NCBI RefSeq assembly: GCF_014352875.1
Contig: NZ_CP060695.1
Location: 2,883,501 to 2,947,500 of the forward strand
Direction of reading: 5' to 3'
From: Polaribacter pectinis
GTDB lineage: Bacteria; Bacteroidota; Bacteroidia; Flavobacteriales; Flavobacteriaceae
DNA: 64,000 bases
Of this stretch, positions 8,575-15,948 are shown in pieces. Each line of letters opens with the position of its first letter. Position 1 is the first letter of the stretch. A program made the translations under genes and the position numbers. The notes under the pieces were generated by a model that worked only from the letters and a program-made list of their open reading frames with translations, was not told where the DNA came from and ran no database searches.

Positions 8575-8931
8575 ATGGGAATCATAAAAGTAAATAATAT
8601 AAAACTCTACGCTTTTCACGGTTGTTTAGATGAAGAAGCAAAAATAGGGTCAGAGTACAGAGTAGATGTAGCCATAAAAGCAGATTTAAGAAAATCTGCA
8701 AAAACAGATGAATTAGTAGATACAGTAGATTATGTTCATTTAAATCATATTGTTAAACAAGAAATGGCAATTCGTTCTAAGTTGTTAGAAGAAGTGGCAC
8801 AAAGAATTTTAGATCGTTTTTTTAAAGAATTAAAAATGATAAAAAAAGCTACTGTTGCAGTATCTAAAATAAATCCACCAATTGGCGGAAATGTAGAAGA
8901 AGTGGTAATAATTCTTACCAAAAAACGATGA
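8575..8931 (+). CDS. folB: Dihydroneopterin aldolase
   Basis: A 118-aa FolB-like enzyme that splits 7,8-dihydroneopterin to 6-hydroxymethyl-dihydropterin and glycolaldehyde in folate synthesis. Family features: IKVNNIKLYAFHGCLDEEAKIGSEYRVDV at the N-terminus (pterin pocket, with the conserved Glu after GCLDEE), TVDYVHLNHIV in the middle, and the closing KINPPIGGNVEEVVIIL. The catalytic Lys is expected in the VSKINPP segment. Its stop overlaps the next start as ATGA (8928-8931), so the VOC gene is probably translationally coupled. Confidence 0.9.
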   Translation: MGIIKVNNIKLYAFHGCLDEEAKIGSEYRVDVAIKADLRKSAKTDELVDTVDYVHLNHIVKQEMAIRSKLLEEVAQRILDRFFKELKMIKKATVAVSKINPPIGGNVEEVVIILTKKR

Positions 8932-9308
8932 ACTTAAATCAAATTACGGTTCCATCATTAGATTTAGAAAAATCGATTCCTTTTTATCAAAAGTTAGGTT
9001 TAGAGTTAATTGTTGAAGCTTTACCAAATTATGCAAGATTTGTTTGTCCCAATGGTAGTTCTACTTTTTCAATTCATCAAGTTAAAGAACTTCCTAAAGG
9101 AGACGGAATTTATATCTATTTTGAATGTGAAAATTTAGACGAAAAAGTAGATAGTTTAATTGAAGAAGGAATTCAATTTGATGAAAAACTAGAGGATAAA
9201 AACTGGTTATGGAGAGAAGCTAGATTAAAAGATTTAGATGGGAATCAACTTATATTGTTTTATGGAGGAGAAAATAGAATAAATCCACCTTGGAAAATCA
9301 AAACATAA
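8928..9308 (+). CDS. VOC-family (glyoxalase/bleomycin-resistance fold) protein
   Basis: A 126-aa protein with two beta-alpha-beta-beta-beta modules of the vicinal oxygen chelate fold: LNQITVPSLDLEKSIPFYQKLGLELI, and later EGIQFDEKLEDKNWLWREARLKDLDGNQLILFYGG. Possible metal ligands are a His in the second strand region (SIHQVKEL) and the C-terminal Glu/Asp of the last strands, but the set is not clearly complete. The reaction is unknown. The start is fixed by the ATGA overlap with folB. The gene ends 63 bp before tRNA-Cys. Confidence 0.82.
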   Translation: MNLNQITVPSLDLEKSIPFYQKLGLELIVEALPNYARFVCPNGSSTFSIHQVKELPKGDGIYIYFECENLDEKVDSLIEEGIQFDEKLEDKNWLWREARLKDLDGNQLILFYGGENRINPPWKIKT

Positions 9309-9311
9309 AAA

Positions 9312-9356
9312 AATACTTGCAATACTTGCAATACTTGTAAATTTGCGTAAATTTGC
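9312..9356 (+). promoter_or_regulatory. Tandemly duplicated promoter of tRNA-Cys
   Basis: Three copies of a 9-mer (AATACTTGC, AATACTTGC, AATACTTGT; 9312-9338) are followed by two partial copies of AAATTTGCGT. This gives TTG boxes at 9317-9319 and 9326-9328 and exact TAAATTTG boxes at 9338-9345 and 9348-9355, with 18- and 19-bp spacers. It lies 16 bp upstream of the tRNA. Confidence 0.7.
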
Positions 9357-9371
9357 AATCCTATTACAAAA

Positions 9372-9442
9372 GGTGTCTTGGCCGAGTGGCTAGGCAATGG
9401 TTTGCAAAACCATGTACAGCGGTTCGAATCCGCTAGACACCT
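9372..9442 (+). tRNA. tRNA-Cys (GCA)
   Basis: Full cloverleaf by eye: acceptor arms GGTGTCT (9372-9378) and AGACACC (9435-9441) with discriminator T9442; D arm GCCG...GGC; anticodon stem ATGGT/ACCAT with loop TTGCAAA, anticodon GCA; T arm AGCGG-TTCGAAT-CCGCT. The 3' CCA is not encoded. It is a single-tRNA unit with its own promoter and terminator. Confidence 0.95.
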
Positions 9443-9444
9443 CT

Positions 9445-9476
9445 AAAACGTCTCAATTTTTTGAGACGTTTTTTTA
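9445..9476 (+). terminator. Intrinsic terminator of tRNA-Cys
   Basis: Perfect 10-bp stem AACGTCTCAA (9447-9456) / TTGAGACGTT (9461-9470), four-base loop, then a run of seven T. Confidence 0.9.
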
Positions 9477-9574
9477 TTTAAATAAGTTTTAATTTATTGG
9501 TTGTTAGAAATATTTTATCTAAAAAATATTTTAGTATTCTAAATTAGTAGTATATCTTTAACTAAATTCATTTT

Positions 9575-11029
9575 ATGAAACAACTTATATTAAAACTATA
9601 CATCCTTTTTAGTTTATGTTTTACAACAAGTATTTTTGCCCAAGACTTGGTTGCAGAGAAAGGGAGTTTTGGTGTTGATGTTAAAAACAAAATTATTGTT
9701 TGGCACGTTACTAATTTAGATGCTATAAAGACTACGAATAAAGATATTAAGACTATAGTTTTTGATAGAAAATTCAAATTAAAAGATATTAAATTCGAAA
9801 GTCTTTCATATATAAATGGAATTCCTGTTTTAAACGGAGAGATTTATACGCTATACATTACTAAACTACCATTAGTTCATTTAACAGTAGATACTTCTAA
9901 AATGGATAATGTTTTTAAGATACCAGCATATTTTACATTTTTTGATAATAGGAAATACGTAAAAACTACAACAGGTGTAAGATATCGTGGAAATTTATCT
10001 TTGTCTTTTGCTAAAAAATCATTCGATTTAGAGTTTTGGAGCGATAGTATTAATAGAGAAAAAAAAGATGTAAAATTAGGTAACTTAAGGTCAGATGATG
10101 ATTGGATTCTAGATGGTATGTTTAATGAACCTTTGCGTTTAAGATCTTTTGTAGTAACTAATTTATGGGAGAAAATTCATAAACCTTACTACTTAAAAAA
10201 TGAACCGAAAGCAAAAAGTGGCTTTGGAGTTAAATTTGTAGAAGTTTTCAAAAACAATGAATATTATGGTATTTATCAACTTTCCGAATCTTTAGATAGG
10301 AAACAGTTAAAGCTTAAAAAGAATAAAGAAAACACTATTAATGGCGAGTTATTTAAGGCTAATTCATACAAAGGAGGACCAGATTTTACAAAATCTCCTG
10401 AAAAATATGAAAACCAAATGTATTGGAATGGTTGGGCTATGCGCTATCCTTCTACTAATTATTCTTTAGGATGGAAAAATTTATCAGAATTATCGAATTT
10501 GATTGTTCATGGTTCTGATGAAGATTTTTTAAAGAATATAGAAAGTAAATTTCAAACTTCTAATGCTGTAGATTATTATCTTTTTATCAATCTGTTAAGA
10601 GCCACAGATAATTTGGGTAAAAATTATTATTTAGGAAAGTACGATAAAAACGAACCTTATTTCTTTATTCCTTGGGATTTAGATGGTGTTTGGGGAGTCA
10701 TACAAGATGGAGTTCCTATTTACAATACAAATGATGTTCTTGATAATGGGCTTTTAAAGAGATTATTAGATATTAACCCCAATAATTATAAGAAGAAAGT
10801 AAAAGAAAGATGGACTAAATTACGTTTGAAAGAATTTAGTAACGAAAATCTATTTTCTGAAATTAACGGAATTTACCATCAATTTACAGACGAAAAAATC
10901 TACGAACGTGAACAATTAGTGTGGAAGAATAAATTAAATGAAACTTCTAATGAAGAACATTATGAGCGTCTTAAAACATGGTTAAACAAAAGATTAAGCT
11001 ATCTTGATAGTGAGTTTAATAAATTGTAA
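9575..11029 (+). CDS. Secreted CotH-like kinase-fold protein
   Basis: A 484-aa exported protein (signal peptide to about FTTSIFAQ, residue 22). The body matches the CotH kinase family, atypical secreted protein kinases first known from spore coats and widespread in bacteria: GVRYRGNLSLSFAKKSFDLEFW (phosphate-loop/Lys region), DDWILDGMFNEPLRLRSFVVTNLW, GVKFVEVFKNNEYYGIYQLSESLDRKQLKL, RATDNLGKNYYLG, and IPWDLDGVWG with the expected metal-binding Asp. A short beta domain precedes the kinase core. The stop is directly adjacent to the stop of the convergent phosphoesterase gene (no intergenic space). Target and partner are unknown. Confidence 0.83.
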   Translation: MKQLILKLYILFSLCFTTSIFAQDLVAEKGSFGVDVKNKIIVWHVTNLDAIKTTNKDIKTIVFDRKFKLKDIKFESLSYINGIPVLNGEIYTLYITKLPLVHLTVDTSKMDNVFKIPAYFTFFDNRKYVKTTTGVRYRGNLSLSFAKKSFDLEFWSDSINREKKDVKLGNLRSDDDWILDGMFNEPLRLRSFVVTNLWEKIHKPYYLKNEPKAKSGFGVKFVEVFKNNEYYGIYQLSESLDRKQLKLKKNKENTINGELFKANSYKGGPDFTKSPEKYENQMYWNGWAMRYPSTNYSLGWKNLSELSNLIVHGSDEDFLKNIESKFQTSNAVDYYLFINLLRATDNLGKNYYLGKYDKNEPYFFIPWDLDGVWGVIQDGVPIYNTNDVLDNGLLKRLLDINPNNYKKKVKERWTKLRLKEFSNENLFSEINGIYHQFTDEKIYEREQLVWKNKLNETSNEEHYERLKTWLNKRLSYLDSEFNKL

Positions 11030-12232
11030 TTAATTTTTTAAAGGTGTTTTTGTAAAATTAGCATCAATAATAAACTCTTCATGGTTTTCAATTAATAAGC
11101 CTTGGGTTTTACCCGAAAACTTTTTATCTGCGTGAACAACATCTGTTCTTATCACTTTCCCGTTAAAATCTGTAGAAACGTTTTTAACATGAGTATGACC
11201 AATCACTATTTTTTCTGCATCATAGTAATTTAAAACACTATCTAAACCAGAAAGAGTAATTTTCGGATAATTTTTTGTCTTAAAAAAAAGACCTCTGTAC
11301 CATAAGGGACCTTTTGAGCTAAATAAAAATTTTACAGTTTTATTTTCCGACCTTTTTTTATTTTGAAAGTTTTTTCGCGCTAAATTATTTATCTCATTTA
11401 GGCCTAATTTGTATTCTAAAATCTTAGGACTTAAACCAGCATGCACAAAAATGTAACTGCCTATTTTTTCTATTACATTTTTTGTAGCTAACCATTTTCC
11501 TAATTCAGAATTTACAGAATACATGTATTTTGTAGCTTCTTTAGGTTTGTTTATTTGGCTAATTTCTTTAGCAGCTTTAATATATTTTTCTTGGTTATAT
11601 CTGTAATCGCCATTAAAGTTCATTATTTCATGGTTCCCTAAAATAAAATGTACAACACCACTTTGTTTCATTGCTTGTTGTTCTAGTTTGTATATCAACC
11701 ATAAAACTTGCGTTACATTTTTTCCTCTATCAACAAAATCTCCTATTAAAACTAAATGTCCATCATTATAAATCCAATTGTGGTTTTTATCAATTATCTT
11801 ATTGGAATACAAAAAGCCTGCAAAAGCATCATAATTCCCTTCAATATCTGATATTACAGTCATTTTATTTGGTAAATCGTAAATTGTTCTTGGAATTGTA
11901 TGCTTTTCTTTTAGTGAAAAATAAAACTCATCCTTATCCTTATTGTCTGTGCGAACAAGTAAAGAATCTTTATCGAATTTAGGCAGAATAACCAACCTAT
12001 TTTTTGCATTTACGCTGAATAAAGTATCGTTAATTATATAAGGTCCATCATGTCCAGAATAAATAAGTGGTTTTTTCTTTTCTTTTGCTTTATTGAAACG
12101 AACTCTTTGAACACTATCTATTTTTTGTGATTTATGTACGGTTTTTTTTTGGGCAAAACATTCAATATTACTATTTAAAAAGAATAGTAAAGAGAATAGT
12201 AAAAAATAATATTTTAAGAAAATAGCTTTCAT
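11030..12232 (-). CDS. Exported calcineurin-like metallophosphoesterase
   Basis: A phosphoesterase of 400 aa with a signal peptide (MKAIFLKYYFLLFSLLFFLNSNIECFAQ). I chose the ATG at 12232 because this gives a standard signal; an in-frame ATG at 12289 would add 19 residues. Metal motifs are visible: SDIEGNYDAF, GDFVDRGKN, GNHEIMNF, HAGLSP and GHTHV, the set seen in Shewanella-like and related PP2A-type phosphatases. In the first motif the usual His (DxH) is Glu (DIE). The substrate is unknown; its periplasmic location and the facing CotH kinase make a phospho-protein possible but unproven. Confidence 0.82.
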   Translation of the reverse strand: MKAIFLKYYFLLFSLLFFLNSNIECFAQKKTVHKSQKIDSVQRVRFNKAKEKKKPLIYSGHDGPYIINDTLFSVNAKNRLVILPKFDKDSLLVRTDNKDKDEFYFSLKEKHTIPRTIYDLPNKMTVISDIEGNYDAFAGFLYSNKIIDKNHNWIYNDGHLVLIGDFVDRGKNVTQVLWLIYKLEQQAMKQSGVVHFILGNHEIMNFNGDYRYNQEKYIKAAKEISQINKPKEATKYMYSVNSELGKWLATKNVIEKIGSYIFVHAGLSPKILEYKLGLNEINNLARKNFQNKKRSENKTVKFLFSSKGPLWYRGLFFKTKNYPKITLSGLDSVLNYYDAEKIVIGHTHVKNVSTDFNGKVIRTDVVHADKKFSGKTQGLLIENHEEFIIDANFTKTPLKN

Positions 12233-12418
12233 TTTTTTAGGCAGAATCAGAATGAATTTTGCGAGTTTTAATGCAATAAAAATACTCATCTATTTGCTAT
12301 TATAAGTCTAATACGTGTTAAACTTTGTTAAAGTAAAAAATTAATAGCCAATCAAAACATTTTTAAAATATAAAGAAAGCACAAGGGTTTTGTTAGGTTT
12401 TCTTTGTATGACATTTAT

Positions 12419-12451
12419 CATAATTATTATTATGTAATAATATTAATTTTG
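12419..12451 (+). promoter_or_regulatory. Candidate nrf-operon promoter with palindromic operator
   Basis: A perfect inverted repeat CATAAT-N4-ATTATG (12419-12434) lies 9 bp upstream of TAATTTTG (12444-12451), an exact -7 box, and 45 bp before the porin ATG. No TTG lies at the -33 site, which the palindrome covers; this is what an activator-dependent promoter would look like. AT-rich palindromes also arise by chance. The rest of the 12233-12495 gap holds no other clear element. Confidence 0.4.
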
Positions 12452-12495
12452 AAGAACAATCAGAAAGCTAACTTTTTCAACTAAAATCTATTATT

Positions 12496-13761
12496 ATGAG
12501 CTTACAAAAAGTTATTACAATCTTTATTTTATTCATTTCTATAAATATTTTTTCTCAATTTAAAGTAGATGCAGATATTAGATCACGTTTCGAATATCGT
12601 CATGGATTTAGCAATCTTTTTCCAGATAATGCAGATCCAGCTGCTTTTGTAGTTCAGAGAACCCGTTTAAACATGAATTATGAGTTAGAGAAACTTACAA
12701 TTAAAATGAGTTTTCAAGACGTTAGTACTTGGGGAGACACTAGACAAATAGATCCAACGGATAGTAATAATTCTTTTTCGTTATTTCAAAGTTGGGCACA
12801 ATATGCTTTTGCACCAACTTGGGCAGTAAAAGTCGGTAGACAAGTAATATCTTATGATAATCAAAGAATTTTTGGTGGTTTAGATTGGGCAATGCAAGGT
12901 AGATTTCATGATGCAGCGTTGTTAAAATATAAAAACAAGAATTTTATTATGGATTTTGGTTTTGCTTTTAGCCAGCAATCTCAAAGAACAGAGGGAACAG
13001 ATTTTTTTTTACAAGGCGCATTCACATATAAATCGATGCAATATGCATATCTAAAAAAAGAATACGAAAAAGGAGTGTTTAGTTTTTTGTTTTTAAATAC
13101 AGGTTTTCAAGACTTTTCTGATGCCAACAATACAATTGCAGATGGTGTAAATTATAGACAAACTACCGGTGCTTTTTTTAAATTTCCAATAGATGGAGTT
13201 AAATTTGAAGGGAACGCTTATTATCAATTTGGAAAAGCTAGTGCAACAACAGATTTAAGTGGGTATAATTTAGCTTTAGAAGGAATTTATAAACCAAGCG
13301 CTACATTATTTGGTTTAGGTTTCGAAATGTTAAGTGGAACAGATCAAACAGGAGCATCTAAAAATAATTCTTTCTTTCCATTGTATGGAACAAACCATAA
13401 ATTTAATGGGTTTATGGATTATTTTTACGTGGGTAACCATGTGAATAATGTTGGTTTAAATGATATGTATGCGAAAGCAGTTTTTAAAGCAGGAGAAAAA
13501 TCTACACTTTTAGCAAAAATTCATTACTTTAGTGCCAATGCAGATTTACTAAACGATGCAGATAAGTACTTGGGTACAGAAGTAGATTTGGTTTATGGAC
13601 AAAAAATAAATAAAATTATTTCTTTGAATGTTGGTTATTCTCATATGTTTGCTTCTGACAGTATGAGTTTAATAAAAGGAGGAAGACCTAGTAATAATAC
13701 AAATAATTGGGCTTGGGTTCAATTAAAAATAATGCCAACATTATTTAATAGTTCTAAATAA
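12496..13761 (+). CDS. Outer-membrane porin, alginate-export type, heading the nrf operon
   Basis: A 421-aa exported protein (signal MSLQKVITIFILFISINIFS) predicted to be an outer-membrane beta-barrel. It has alternating amphipathic strands, VDADIRSRFEYRHGF at the start, AFVVQRTRLNMNYEL, WAVKVGRQVISYDNQRIFGGLDW and QGRFHDAALLKY, all typical of the alginate_exp porin family, and ends in paired barrel strands. The name comes from AlgE-like porins; the substrate here need not be alginate. It is 7 bp upstream of nrfH, so the context suggests passage of nitrite, ammonium or another small ion. Confidence 0.75.
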   Translation: MSLQKVITIFILFISINIFSQFKVDADIRSRFEYRHGFSNLFPDNADPAAFVVQRTRLNMNYELEKLTIKMSFQDVSTWGDTRQIDPTDSNNSFSLFQSWAQYAFAPTWAVKVGRQVISYDNQRIFGGLDWAMQGRFHDAALLKYKNKNFIMDFGFAFSQQSQRTEGTDFFLQGAFTYKSMQYAYLKKEYEKGVFSFLFLNTGFQDFSDANNTIADGVNYRQTTGAFFKFPIDGVKFEGNAYYQFGKASATTDLSGYNLALEGIYKPSATLFGLGFEMLSGTDQTGASKNNSFFPLYGTNHKFNGFMDYFYVGNHVNNVGLNDMYAKAVFKAGEKSTLLAKIHYFSANADLLNDADKYLGTEVDLVYGQKINKIISLNVGYSHMFASDSMSLIKGGRPSNNTNNWAWVQLKIMPTLFNSSK

Positions 13762-13768
13762 AAGTATA

Positions 13769-14359
13769 TTGAAACGCAAATTCAAAATTTTACCGGAAGA
13801 AACTGGATGGCGAAAAACAGCTTTGTTCTTAATTGCGGTTATAATTGGTCTGGGATTATTTATGGCAAAAGAAGCTAAAGTATTTTCTTATTTGTCAGAC
13901 GATCCACAAGCCTGTGTAAATTGCCATGTTATGACTTCTGTTTATAATACTTGGCTAAAAAGCTCGCACAGAGAATCGGCAAACTGTAACGACTGTCATG
14001 TACCACATGATAATATTTTTGAAAAATATTATTTTAAAGCAAAAGATGGTTTGTACCATGCTTCTGTTTTTACAGCAAGAGCAGAACCAGATGTAATTAA
14101 AGCAAAAGAAGCTTCCCAAAGAGTAATTCAGGAAAACTGTATTCGTTGTCATGTACAACAAGTTACACAAGCCAAATACAGTGGGTTTTTAGAAGATCAT
14201 AAAGAGAATAGAACAAAAAGACAGTGTTGGAGTTGTCACCAACAAGTTCCTCATGGAGATGTTCGTGGAATTTTAACAGTTAAATATAATATTGCACCAT
14301 TACCAACAGATACAGAAAAAACGGTAATTCCAGAATGGTTAGCAAAAGAGATTAAATAA
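13769..14359 (+). CDS. nrfH: Cytochrome c nitrite reductase small subunit NrfH
   Basis: Membrane-bound tetrahaem quinol dehydrogenase of the NapC/NirT family that passes electrons from menaquinol to NrfA. Of 196 residues, one transmembrane helix lies at about 17-33, followed by four CxxCH haem motifs: ACVNCH (C49, C52, H53), NCNDCH, NCIRCH and QCWSCH. The start is a TTG at 13769: the next Met (residue 32) would delete the membrane helix. It sits 7 bp after the porin and 17 bp before nrfA. Confidence 0.95.
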   Translation: MKRKFKILPEETGWRKTALFLIAVIIGLGLFMAKEAKVFSYLSDDPQACVNCHVMTSVYNTWLKSSHRESANCNDCHVPHDNIFEKYYFKAKDGLYHASVFTARAEPDVIKAKEASQRVIQENCIRCHVQQVTQAKYSGFLEDHKENRTKRQCWSCHQQVPHGDVRGILTVKYNIAPLPTDTEKTVIPEWLAKEIK

Positions 14360-14376
14360 ATTAAACATCAGCTAAA

Positions 14377-15876
14377 ATGAAAAATAAAGTATTATTCGTA
14401 ATTACAATTATCGCAGTTTTTCTGCTTGGTTTATTAGCATCAAGTATTGTAAACAGAAAGTCTGAAGCAAAATACCAATATGTACCACAAGTAGATATTA
14501 CTAAAAATGAACCAAGAAATAAAGTTTGGGGAGAAAATTTTCCACTACAATACCAATCTTCTTTACAAACGTTAGATACTACTTTTAGTTCTTTTCAAGG
14601 TGGTTCTGCTATGAGAGATGTTTTAGAAGAAGATCCTCGTTTAGTAATTTTATTTGCAGGTTATGGTTTTTCTAAAGATTATAATCAAGGAAGAGGTCAT
14701 GCTTACGCAGTAGAAGATATACACAATACTTTAAGATCTGGTGGACCAACAACAAAAGAAAACGGACCAATGCCAGCTACTTGCTGGACATGTAAAAGCC
14801 CAGATGTACCAAGATTAATGAATGAAATTGGTGTTGCTGAATTTTACAGTGGAAAATGGGCTGGTAAAGTTTCGGAAGTTGTAAACTCAATTGGTTGTGC
14901 AGATTGTCACAACGAAAAAACAATGAAATTACAAATTTCTAGACCTGCACTTGTAGAAGCTTTTGATGCTATGGGTAAAGATATTAATCAAGCTACACAC
15001 AACGAAATGCGTTCTTTAGTTTGTGCTCAATGTCACGTAGAATATTATTTCGATAAAACAAAACCAGGTAAAGAAGGTGTACCTTATTTAACTTTTCCAT
15101 GGAAAGATGGTATGTCTGTAGAAGATATGGAAAACTATTATGATAATATTCAATTTTCAGATTGGACTCATAAAATTAGTAAAGCACCAATGTTAAAAGC
15201 ACAGCATCCAGGATATGAAACTTTTAAAACGGGTATTCATGCTCAAAGAGGAGTTTCTTGTGCAGATTGTCATATGCCTTATAAAAGTGAAGGTGGTCAA
15301 AAATTTACAGATCATCATATTCAATCGCCATTAAATAATACATCTAATGCCTGCCAAGTTTGTCATAGAGAAGATTCTAAAAACTTAATTGCAAGCGTGT
15401 ATGAAAGACAAAGTAAATCTACTGAAAACAGATTAAAGTTAGAAGACCTTTTAGTAAAAGCACATTTAGAAGCTAAAAAATGTTGGGATTTAGGAGCTAC
15501 AGAAGCACAAATGAAACCAATTTTAACAGATATTAGACATGCACAATGGCGTTGGGATTTTTCTGCTGCATCTCATGGAGCATCTTTTCATGCACCTGTA
15601 GAAATTGCAAGAGTTATTGGAAGCGGTTTGGTAAAAGCGCAAGAAGCACGTTTAAAATTAGCAAGAATGTTAGCAACTTTAGGGCACAACAAACCTATAG
15701 ATATGCCAAATATTTCTACGAAAGAATTAGCGCAAGAATACATTGGTTTAGATATGAAGAAGTTAGAAGCAGAGAAAGCTAATTTTAAAAAGAACATTTT
15801 GCCAAAATGGTTAGAAGAAGCAAAACAAAGAGAAGATAAAATGGAGATTAAAACAACAGCGTCTCTTAACAAATAA
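14377..15876 (+). CDS. nrfA: Ammonia-forming cytochrome c nitrite reductase NrfA
   Basis: Pentahaem periplasmic enzyme (499 aa) that reduces nitrite to ammonium with six electrons. The catalytic haem has the special CxxCK motif CWTCK (C136-K140); four CxxCH motifs follow: CADCH, CAQCH, CADCH (in RGVSCADCHMP) and CQVCH. Active-site Arg/Tyr/His are expected around GVAEFYSGKWAG, and HAQRGVSCADCHMPY carries the conserved calcium/haem region. An N-terminal hydrophobic segment (FVITIIAVFLLGLLASSIV) serves as signal or anchor. The gene completes the catalytic pair with NrfH. A terminator hairpin follows at 15899-15932. Confidence 0.97.
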   Translation: MKNKVLFVITIIAVFLLGLLASSIVNRKSEAKYQYVPQVDITKNEPRNKVWGENFPLQYQSSLQTLDTTFSSFQGGSAMRDVLEEDPRLVILFAGYGFSKDYNQGRGHAYAVEDIHNTLRSGGPTTKENGPMPATCWTCKSPDVPRLMNEIGVAEFYSGKWAGKVSEVVNSIGCADCHNEKTMKLQISRPALVEAFDAMGKDINQATHNEMRSLVCAQCHVEYYFDKTKPGKEGVPYLTFPWKDGMSVEDMENYYDNIQFSDWTHKISKAPMLKAQHPGYETFKTGIHAQRGVSCADCHMPYKSEGGQKFTDHHIQSPLNNTSNACQVCHREDSKNLIASVYERQSKSTENRLKLEDLLVKAHLEAKKCWDLGATEAQMKPILTDIRHAQWRWDFSAASHGASFHAPVEIARVIGSGLVKAQEARLKLARMLATLGHNKPIDMPNISTKELAQEYIGLDMKKLEAEKANFKKNILPKWLEEAKQREDKMEIKTTASLNK

Positions 15877-15898
15877 AATATTATAATTTTATAAAAAG

Positions 15899-15932
15899 AT
15901 GCCTTTTTCTTGCTAAAAAGGCATTTTTTTTA
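15899..15932 (+). terminator. Terminator-like hairpin between nrfA and ccsBA
   Basis: Perfect 10-bp stem ATGCCTTTTT (15899-15908) / AAAAAGGCAT (15915-15924), six-base loop, then nine T. It lies inside the nrf gene run, so it probably lowers ccsBA expression relative to nrfA or marks a transcript end. Confidence 0.75.
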
Positions 15933-15948
15933 AGCAAATTTTTAAATA

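Noticed and set aside
9312..9356. Short tandem repeats as a CRISPR-like array
   Set aside because: Units are 9-10 bp without spacers and form a promoter.
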